From contig DNGI01000009.1 in the NCBI GenBank assembly GCA_003486645.1, forward strand, positions 1 to 13,305: 13,305 bases of DNA, given 5' to 3'. The notes below the pieces were generated by a model. That model was not told where the DNA came from. It searched no databases and saw only the letters and a list, made by a program, of their open reading frames with translations. Within the stretch, counting starts at the first letter, position 1, and every line of letters starts with the position of its first letter. The position numbers and the translations under genes were made by a program. This DNA is from Cyanobacteria bacterium UBA11370 (GTDB lineage: Bacteria > Cyanobacteriota > Cyanobacteriia > Cyanobacteriales > Coleofasciculaceae). Positions 8,993-13,305 of the stretch are shown piece by piece.

Positions 8993-9682
8993 TTATGCCT
9001 TGTTTTGGTGGTTCCGTTTCAGAATTGAACCAATACCCAAAGAGCCTAAAGCTAGCAAAGCCGCTCCTGTCGCTGGTTCAGGAACTGATGTTTCGCTAGG
9101 CTGTGTGATCATTGTGATCGATGCTCCATCAACAAGGAGAACATCTTTCTCAAATCTAGCTTTCAGTACAGGACGGGTAAAAGGAATATCGTCGGCTTCA
9201 AAGCTAGGATCGCTAGAATCACCTGGAGCAAAAACTGTAAGAAACCCAAGGGTTTCACCTGTATCAGGATCAGTAACGGTTTCTGTAATTGTCGCAAACC
9301 CATTAGGATTAGTGGCTTGACCATCAAATCCTAGACCAATGTTTGTGAAAGGTTTACTGGGATCTTTTGCCGTCGCCGTGTACCCAATCAGGACATCAAG
9401 GAATGAACCTTCCGCCGCAAAGAAGTTACCAGTGAACTTTAGACCATTTCCACTTCCAACTGGAAGGATAGAAACCTCAATCTCATCACAAGTAACGGGT
9501 GTGTTCGTTCCGAGATCGGTACTAATAAAACAATCGAAGTCGCTAAATGTTCTATCTGCCGTCTCTAGAGTCCCTCCTCCCAAAAGAGATCCCAAACTAA
9601 TCGCCCCGGCTGGAGCAGCTAGCGCTCCCAAAACTGTAGCGGTTGTAACAGTAGCAGCGATCGCCCATTTCCCAATCATCAT
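8993..9682 (-). CDS. PEP-CTERM sorting domain protein (pair A, first gene)
   Basis: A 229-residue exported protein paralogous to the one at 8193-8930. The signal peptide (residues 1-27) ends in Ala-Gly-Ala. The sorting signal is VPEPA at 200-204, followed by a Gly/Ala/Leu-rich helix and a basic tail (LKRNHQNKA). It has only two cysteines, C51 and C65, matching C53 and C66 of its paralogue. No catalytic motif was recognised, so a structural or matrix role is inferred from the sorting signal alone. Two ATG codons are adjacent. The first (9682) is chosen because AGGA (9693-9690) lies 7 nt upstream. It is probably the first gene of a two-gene operon. A triple direct repeat that may be a regulator site lies about 130-160 bp upstream. 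Confidence 0.9.
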   Translation of the reverse strand: MMIGKWAIAATVTTATVLGALAAPAGAISLGSLLGGGTLETADRTFSDFDCFISTDLGTNTPVTCDEIEVSILPVGSGNGLKFTGNFFAAEGSFLDVLIGYTATAKDPSKPFTNIGLGFDGQATNPNGFATITETVTDPDTGETLGFLTVFAPGDSSDPSFEADDIPFTRPVLKARFEKDVLLVDGASITMITQPSETSVPEPATGAALLALGSLGIGSILKRNHQNKA

Positions 9683-9814
9683 TTTAGGTTCCTACTTTGA
9701 ATTACTTACGGATAATTACAGACTCTCGAATAATCAGTACAAGAAGCTCTTGTTTATTTTTCTTCAATGTACCTGTATTATGCGTGTTTTCGCTAGTCCC
9801 TGTAGGCAAGTTTT

Positions 9815-9843
9815 GATGAAGCTTCTGTAAAGATTTGAATGAA
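9815..9843 (-). promoter_or_regulatory. Pho-box-like triple direct repeat upstream of pair A
   Basis: Read on the gene strand, the half-sites are TTCATT (9843-9838), TTTACA (9831-9826) and TTCATC (9820-9815), with starts 12 and 11 bp apart. They match the pattern TT(A/C/T)A(C/T)N recurring about once per helical turn, as known for PhoB/PhoP-class response regulators. The array ends about 132 bp before the ATG at 9682. No -10 hexamer is as clear as at the two other copies; TACAGG (9804-9799) is the nearest candidate. Confidence 0.5.
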
Positions 9844-9959
9844 GATCGGGGCTACAAAAAGTGATTTTTGATACAAATTAGCTCTGGATTGGGTCAATGG
9901 GGTTAAGGATGCGATCGCGCCATCTCTCCTAGGGTAGAGGCTTCTTCTGGTCATGGCTT

Positions 9960-9999
9960 AAAAACAATCGCCCCTTGGGTTTTAGTTGCAAAGGGCGAT
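9960..9999 (-). terminator. Possible second terminator downstream of the 10122-10784 gene
   Basis: ATCGCCCCTT (9967-9976) and AAAGGGCGAT (9990-9999) form a 10-bp stem with one mismatch and a 13-nt loop. On the minus strand the hairpin is followed after two bases by five T (complement of 9964-9960), as in intrinsic terminators. It separates the gene at 10122-10784 from the promoter region of the gene at 8993-9682. Confidence 0.5.
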
Positions 10000-10046
10000 C
10001 GTATAGTCTTCGAGGAAGAGCGAGATTTCTCAGTTGATCTAATGGA

Positions 10047-10083
10047 AATTGGGGTTAAGGATTTTTCTGAATAGTCCCCAGTT
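10047..10083 (-). terminator. Hairpin after the 10122-10784 gene, homologous to that at 11553-11590
   Basis: AATTGGGG (10047-10054) pairs with CCCCAGTT (10076-10083) in an 8-bp stem with one G-T pair. The left arm and adjoining loop, GGGGTTAAGGATTT, are shared with the terminator of the paralogous gene at 11621-12340. The T-run on the minus strand is short (AATTTCC), so it may terminate only weakly, with the hairpin at 9967-9999 as backup. Confidence 0.5.
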
Positions 10084-10121
10084 TTCAGGTTGATTCAGTA
10101 AAAAGCTACAGCTTGCGGCTA

Positions 10122-10784
10122 TTAAGCTTTGTTCTTTTTGCGATTACGGGCGAATGCGAGTGAGCCAGCGACTAGACCTAAACCTGCTAGTGTGGTAGGT
10201 TCGGGGACATCAGCAACCTCAACTGTGAAAGTACCGGAAAAAGTACCATTGTTTTGGATGAAGGTGCCAGAAAGGAAACCTACACCGGGTGCTGAATTAG
10301 TTGGGCTAGTGCTACTGAATGTGCCTTTAACGTTGCTCAGTGTGAAGACCCCATTTGTACTACCGAAAACAAATTTGTCTGTTATTGCCTCATCAATGGT
10401 GAATGTAAAATTATCACCTGGAATCACTGCCGATAGGAACGTCTTGCCGACATAGGTACTAGGATTGTTAAAGTCAACACTCAGAATGTCGTAGTTTGGG
10501 TCATTGGTAGCACCATTGTTTGCAAAACCACTAAAGGAGCCAGTTGAATCATTCCCAATTCCAAAAGTGCCTGTTCCACCTATATTCGTAAGAGTCGAAG
10601 GGGTAGTAGAGCCGTCAAAGAAGCGAAGACTTAAAGGATTTGCAGCGGTATTGATAAAATCTGCATTGACTTGAAGTATAGATCCGTTGGTGAAGGTTAC
10701 TGCTTGTGCTGATCCAGCATTAGTAAATACACCAGCAGCGACTAAGGGAAGTACAGCGAGAGAACCGATAATTGCGTTTTTCAT
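10122..10784 (-). CDS. PEP-CTERM sorting domain protein (pair B, downstream copy)
   Basis: A 220-residue exported protein. The signal peptide MKNAIIGSLAVLPL... ends in Ala-Gln-Ala at 26-28. The mature protein is rich in Gly, Ser, Thr and Asn, probably beta-rich, and has no cysteine. VPEPTT starts at residue 193, followed by the helix LAGLGLVAGSLAFA and a basic tail RNRKKNKA: a complete PEP-CTERM signal for exosortase processing. It is paralogous to the protein at 11621-12340. The signal peptide and sorting signal are nearly the same and a central motif FANN-(G)AT-ND is shared, while the rest has diverged strongly. AGGA lies 9 nt before the ATG. Function beyond a surface or extracellular matrix role cannot be told. 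The upstream leader and promoter region are also shared with the paralogue. Confidence 0.9.
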   Translation of the reverse strand: MKNAIIGSLAVLPLVAAGVFTNAGSAQAVTFTNGSILQVNADFINTAANPLSLRFFDGSTTPSTLTNIGGTGTFGIGNDSTGSFSGFANNGATNDPNYDILSVDFNNPSTYVGKTFLSAVIPGDNFTFTIDEAITDKFVFGSTNGVFTLSNVKGTFSSTSPTNSAPGVGFLSGTFIQNNGTFSGTFTVEVADVPEPTTLAGLGLVAGSLAFARNRKKNKA

Positions 10785-10912
10785 TGAGATTATTCCTGAT
10801 TGGCGAACAAGTTAGGAGTAATTAAAGGGACTTCAACTAGATTAAGTATTTTCCTCAGCCGAGTTTTTTTCTCCTCAACCTAAATCAATATTACTTACAG
10901 TCCTTGCTCTTG

Positions 10913-10953
10913 GCTATAAAGGCTTCATGAACTTTCTGTAAAGTTTTTGTAAA
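10913..10953 (-). promoter_or_regulatory. Pho-box-like triple direct repeat and -10 element, pair B downstream copy
   Basis: On the gene strand the half-sites are TTTACA (10953-10948), TTTACA (10942-10937) and TTCATG (10931-10926), exactly 11 bp apart. Seven bp later comes TATAGC (10918-10913), a possible -10 element. This is the layout of class II activation by PhoB-type regulators, where the last half-sites replace the -35 region. It would give a 5' leader of roughly 120 nt before the ATG at 10784. The copy at 12462-12502 has the same half-site phase and the same 7-bp gap. Confidence 0.6.
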
Positions 10954-10978
10954 GTTGCCCTTCAAGCCTGGATTACTA

Positions 10979-10999
10979 TCAGCCAAGTAGCGTAATTTT
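10979..10999 (+). repeat. 21-bp direct repeat, copy 1
   Basis: This 21-bp stretch, beginning TCAGCCAAGTAG and ending CGTAATTTT, recurs exactly at 11056-11076, 77 bp downstream. It lies between the regulatory array of the 10122-10784 gene and the Uma2-like gene. It could be a duplication scar, a transposition footprint or a pair of protein-binding sites. Confidence 0.8.
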
Positions 11000-11055
11000 T
11001 TGAGTTTGAAGTGGTACAAAAGACCAATTTATAAGTTCTTCGTCTAGATCAGTAC

Positions 11056-11076
11056 TCAGCCAAGTAGCGTAATTTT
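11056..11076 (+). repeat. 21-bp direct repeat, copy 2
   Basis: Exact second copy of the 21-bp sequence at 10979-10999. It ends 43 bp before the extended -10 motif of the Uma2-like gene promoter. Confidence 0.8.
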
Positions 11077-11118
11077 ACCAGCTCCCCTCATCCACTGGGA
11101 TGACTTTTAAGTATTTTT

Positions 11119-11127
11119 TGGTATAAT
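11119..11127 (+). promoter_or_regulatory. Extended -10 promoter motif of the Uma2-like gene
   Basis: TGGTATAAT is a perfect consensus extended -10 (TGnTATAAT) about 60 bp before the start codon at 11187. A weak -35 candidate, ATGACT at 11100-11105, lies 16 bp upstream. Position and strand fit transcription of the Uma2-like gene. Confidence 0.5.
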
Positions 11128-11186
11128 CCCGCAGCCGAAGTGGCGGCTAGGATGTTAAGCATTCAGGATGTTAGGAGATATTTCCA

Positions 11187-11501
11187 ATGATTGGTCAACC
11201 CCAACGTCAATTAATTACTCCCGTGGAGTATCTCGAATGGGAGGAACAACAACCCATTAAGTATGAATATATTGATGGGGAAGTCTTTGCGATGACAGGA
11301 GGAACCCTTCCTCATAACTCCATTGCCGTAAATCTTACATCTGCACTCAAAAATCACCTACGAGGTAAAGGCTGTAAAGTTTTTAAAGGAACAGAACTAG
11401 AGATATATTTAACCAGTGTTGATTTCCATTGTCCTATTTCTTTGGTGTATGAGGATGTTGTTTTTCCTGAAGATGATTCAGAAGACAGTCCCGATTACTA
11501 A
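11187..11501 (+). pseudogene. Uma2-family endonuclease, C-terminally truncated
   Basis: This 104-residue product matches the N-terminal half of Uma2-family (DUF820) PD-(D/E)XK nuclease-like proteins, which are very abundant in cyanobacteria and usually about 190 residues long. Typical features are PVEYLEWEE near the start, then KYEYIDGEVFAMTGGT and HNSIAVNLTSALKNHL. After about residue 80 the expected YPDV-type strand is degenerate (VYEDVV), and the frame stops at residue 104. The LIVEVLS-like segment with catalytic Glu and Lys was not found in any frame downstream, so nuclease activity is unlikely. AGGAG (11173-11177), 9 nt before the ATG, and a good -10 motif show that the 5' end is intact, consistent with a recent truncation. 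It lies between two paralogous PEP-CTERM genes, convergent with the one at 11621-12340. A residual DNA-binding role is possible but unsupported. Confidence 0.75.
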
Positions 11502-11548
11502 CTTACTAACTCACTTAGACTGCCTGTGCTAAACAGATATTTTGCTAT

Positions 11549-11590
11549 AAAAAAATTGGGGTTAAGGATTTCTCCTCTACTCCCCAATTT
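11549..11590 (-). terminator. Rho-independent terminator of the 11621-12340 gene
   Basis: AAATTGGGG (11553-11561) and CCCCAATTT (11582-11590) form a perfect 9-bp stem. On the minus strand the hairpin runs into seven T (complement of 11555-11549), 31 bp after the stop codon. On the plus strand it could also slow transcripts from the Uma2-like gene, but only three T follow there. Confidence 0.75.
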
Positions 11591-11620
11591 GTAGTATCAA
11601 TGAAAAGCTAGAGCTTGGTG

Positions 11621-12340
11621 CTATTCAGCCTGATTCTTTTTACCACGACGGGACATCACCAGAGAACCAGCGACTAAACCTAACCCTACCAATGTAGTTG
11701 GTTCGGGAACAGAAGCACTTATAAAAACACCAGAAAAACTAGCGTTTAGTCCGTTAGAGGAGGCCATCGCTGTTAACACACCAGGTTTTCTTAGGGTACT
11801 TTGGAAAGTTACTGTACCTGCACCATTAGACATTTGACCATCTGCACTTGTAAAGAATCCAGAGACTCCCAATGATATAGAAGTACCCGTAAAATTACCG
11901 TTATTATCAAACATTTCCTCAATGGAGTAACTTCCGATACTCAACAAGGAAAAAGTATTTTGCCCATCGTTTGTAGTAGCGTTGTTTGCAAATGGACCAC
12001 TTAACTGACCTAAATCCAAAAAATTGCTTAGTAATGGGCTATCTTTGGTTCCCCCATTACTAGGAATCAGTGGTGCAGGTATAGATTTGATCGTTGCAGC
12101 ATCAAACGAAGAAAAAGTACCAGTTTGGTTAGTTACAAAAACACCTCCTGGATTAGGGCTAAAGTTGATCTTATTTGAAAAAAGGGTGGAATTAGTAACA
12201 AGGGGAAGACTGCTATTTATTCCTGGAGAGATGCTAAATTCACCAACTAAAGCAGCCGCACTAGCTGAACTAGCATTGGTAAATACACCACCAACAACTA
12301 AGGGAAGAACAGCGAGAGAACCTAGAATTGCTTTTTTCAC
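11621..12340 (-). CDS. PEP-CTERM sorting domain protein (pair B, upstream copy; GTG start)
   Basis: A 239-residue exported protein when started at the GTG at 12340. The ATG at 12382 would add 14 residues ahead of a signal peptide that is complete without them. The GTG start gives M-KKAILGSLAVLPLV, aligning directly with the paralogue at 10122-10784. AGGAG (12354-12350) lies 9 nt upstream, and both genes share CAATCAGGA in the leader. The signal peptide ends in Ala-Ser-Ala at 26-28. The mature part is Ser/Asn/Gly/Thr-rich, has no cysteine and shares FANN-ATTND with the paralogue. VPEPTT begins at 211, followed by the helix LVGLGLVAGSLVMS and the tail RRGKKNQAE. The role is inferred as a surface or matrix protein processed by an exosortase. 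A strong terminator follows, and a triple direct repeat with a -10 element precedes it. Confidence 0.9.
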   Translation of the reverse strand: MKKAILGSLAVLPLVVGGVFTNASSASAAALVGEFSISPGINSSLPLVTNSTLFSNKINFSPNPGGVFVTNQTGTFSSFDAATIKSIPAPLIPSNGGTKDSPLLSNFLDLGQLSGPFANNATTNDGQNTFSLLSIGSYSIEEMFDNNGNFTGTSISLGVSGFFTSADGQMSNGAGTVTFQSTLRKPGVLTAMASSNGLNASFSGVFISASVPEPTTLVGLGLVAGSLVMSRRGKKNQAE

Positions 12341-12349
12341 GACAGAGGA

Positions 12350-12354
12350 CTCCT
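12350..12354 (-). promoter_or_regulatory. Ribosome binding site deciding the GTG start
   Basis: AGGAG on the minus strand, 9 nt before GTG at 12340. The paralogue at 10122-10784 has AGGA at the same distance from its ATG, within the shared leader sequence CAATCAGGA. This favours 12340 over the ATG at 12382. Confidence 0.75.
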
Positions 12355-12461
12355 GATTGAAGAGCGAGTTAGAGAGAGGCAATTTAACGTTTTAAAAACC
12401 CGGACAAACTGGCTTGTTTTTTCTCCAGCTAAATTAATATTAATCAGAGTTTTTACGATTT

Positions 12462-12502
12462 GCTATAAAGGCTTGATGAACTTTGTATAAAGTTTCGATG
12501 AA
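12462..12502 (-). promoter_or_regulatory. Pho-box-like triple direct repeat and -10 element, pair B upstream copy
   Basis: On the gene strand the half-sites are TTCATC (12502-12497), TTTATA (12491-12486) and TTCATC (12480-12475), exactly 11 bp apart. A 7-bp gap and TATAGC (12467-12462) follow. Gap and hexamer are identical to the copy upstream of the 10122-10784 gene. The array lies about 135-162 bp before the GTG start. The remainder of the 281-bp gap to menD shows no other feature, and no menD terminator is obvious. Confidence 0.6.
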
Positions 12503-12621
12503 GTTACCTCTCTGTCTTCATAGATAATCCGAATGCCGACTTAATCGCTACTGTCTTTGTTCCCAAACACAAAAAATCCGTGGAAAATTTGTATGAGTAG
12601 TCACACGTTAATCTGTCGATA

Positions 12622-13305
12622 TTAAGCACCGCCAATTCCCGCCGCAAATGTACGGAGGTACTCTTGACGCAATCTCGCATCCGCTTTACGATCAGTACGT
12701 AACTCCAAAACTCGGAGACCTTTGCTAGGTAAGGGGTTTAGCAACTGCGTCAACTCCTCCCAAGACTCAATTAACTGATGTTCGACCCCATAACTAAAGC
12801 ACAACTGAGCAACGTTAACATCTTGAGGTGTAGCAAAAAATTCCTCAAAAGGTGGCTCAAACTCTGCGATCGCTAACATTTCAAAGATACCGCCACCCTG
12901 ATTATTGATTAAAACAATTGTTAAATGCCCAACTAACTTACGGTTCAGTAAGAATCCATTTGTATCATGCAGCAACGCTAAATCACCCGTCAGCATTACC
13001 GCACTTTGATTACGATGCGCGATACCCAAAGCAGTGGATAAAGTCCCATCAATCCCATTCGCACCCCGATTAAAATAAGGCTGAATTCCTGTATTACCAG
13101 GACACCAAAAGAATTCGACATCTCGCACGGGCATACTATTCGCAATGAATAATGGCGTACCTGGAGGTAAGATTTGAGAAAGTAACCAAGCCGCTTTCCC
13201 TTCAAATAAGTGACTCAGGCTAGCCATTGTTTCATTAATTGCTGTTCTTACCCATGCTTCCGCCTCACACCAGTTTTGTAAATAGGTGTTAGTTGTTGGT
13301 TGTTG
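12622..13305 (-). CDS. menD: MenD, C-terminal part (2-succinyl-5-enolpyruvyl-6-hydroxy-3-cyclohexene-1-carboxylate synthase)
   Basis: The last 227 codons are present. The frame is open to the right edge and the N-terminal part lies outside the window. MenD is a thiamine-diphosphate enzyme joining isochorismate and 2-oxoglutarate, early in phylloquinone (menaquinone-type) synthesis; cyanobacteria use phylloquinone in photosystem I. The thiamine-diphosphate/Mg-binding stretch runs from GDLALLHD (fragment residues 107-114) to NNQGGGIF (134-141). NSMPVRD and NRGANGIDGTLSTA are further characteristic MenD motifs. The methionine at 13227 is internal, not the start. The first seven visible residues (QQPTTNT) are encoded by the same heptamer repeat that is inserted in the kinase gene, so this MenD probably carries a low-complexity loop. 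The gene ends about 120 bp upstream of the regulatory array of the next PEP-CTERM gene on the same strand. Confidence 0.9.
   Translation of the reverse strand, partial: QQPTTNTYLQNWCEAEAWVRTAINETMASLSHLFEGKAAWLLSQILPPGTPLFIANSMPVRDVEFFWCPGNTGIQPYFNRGANGIDGTLSTALGIAHRNQSAVMLTGDLALLHDTNGFLLNRKLVGHLTIVLINNQGGGIFEMLAIAEFEPPFEEFFATPQDVNVAQLCFSYGVEHQLIESWEELTQLLNPLPSKGLRVLELRTDRKADARLRQEYLRTFAAGIGGA
13286..13305 (-). repeat. Heptamer repeat inside menD
   Basis: Read on the coding strand, the edge holds CAACAACCAACAACTAAC followed by AC: CAACCAA/CAACTAA-type heptamers, the same family and the same coding-strand orientation as the tract at 5375-5440. It encodes QQPTTNT. The repeat is cut by the window edge, so its length is unknown. 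Confidence 0.7.

Noticed and set aside
8943..9320. Plus-strand open frames inside the PEP-CTERM genes (also 9339-9830, 10129-10455 and 12024-12356).
   Set aside because: They are antisense to clear signal-peptide and PEP-CTERM genes, have no convincing ribosome binding sites and give compositionally biased products.
12341..12382. ATG at 12382 as the start of the upstream pair B PEP-CTERM protein.
   Set aside because: It adds 14 residues before a complete signal peptide. The GTG at 12340 has a well-placed AGGAG and aligns with the start of the paralogue.
13227..13229. Methionine codon at 13227 as the start of a short MenD-like protein.
   Set aside because: The frame stays open for 26 more codons to the window edge with MenD-like sequence (YLQNWCEAEAWVRTAINET), so the gene is cut by the edge and not short.

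Overview
The window reads as chromosomal DNA of a filamentous or otherwise complex cyanobacterium. The octamer GCGATCGC (HIP1) occurs about fourteen times, heptanucleotide tandem repeats typical of cyanobacteria are present, and the gene content fits (multi-PAS/GAF hybrid kinase, PEP-CTERM proteins, Uma2-type nuclease, menD). The species cannot be named from the sequence alone.

Layout. Positions 1-1051 hold a small exported protein gene on the minus strand (211-564), flanked by intergenic DNA with heptamer repeats and small palindromes. Positions 1052-7980 are a two-gene plus-strand operon joined by an ATGA overlap. The first gene encodes a 1971-residue membrane hybrid histidine kinase: an ethylene-receptor-like membrane domain, six PAS-type domains (the second a LOV domain), two GAF domains, HisKA, HATPase, two receivers and an HPt. 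The second encodes a REC-GGDEF diguanylate cyclase. Positions 8193-12340 hold four minus-strand genes for exported PEP-CTERM proteins, in two paralogous pairs (8193-8930 with 8993-9682; 10122-10784 with 11621-12340). A C-terminally truncated Uma2-family endonuclease gene lies on the plus strand between the last two. From 12622 to the right edge is the 3' part of menD on the minus strand, for phylloquinone biosynthesis.

How the parts may work together. The kinase and cyclase form a complete relay on paper: blue light or another cue, His autophosphorylation, receiver, HPt, then the receiver of the cyclase, giving c-di-GMP. The PEP-CTERM proteins are predicted surface or matrix proteins sorted by an exosortase that is not in this window. 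That the relay controls the surface proteins is only a neighbourhood-based guess.

Most notable observations. (1) Three PEP-CTERM transcription units carry, about 130-170 bp upstream of their start codons, a triple direct repeat of TT(C/T)A(C/T)N with an 11-bp period (one 12-bp step). In two of them it lies exactly 7 bp before an identical TATAGC -10-like hexamer. This looks like a PhoB/PhoP-class (OmpR-family) operator controlling a PEP-CTERM regulon. (2) The ethylene-receptor-like domain keeps the equivalents of ETR1 Asp25, Tyr32 and His69 in register but has Ser in place of the copper-ligand Cys65. (3) Heptamer repeats of one family are inserted in frame in both the kinase ATPase domain and menD, and also occur in intergenic DNA.
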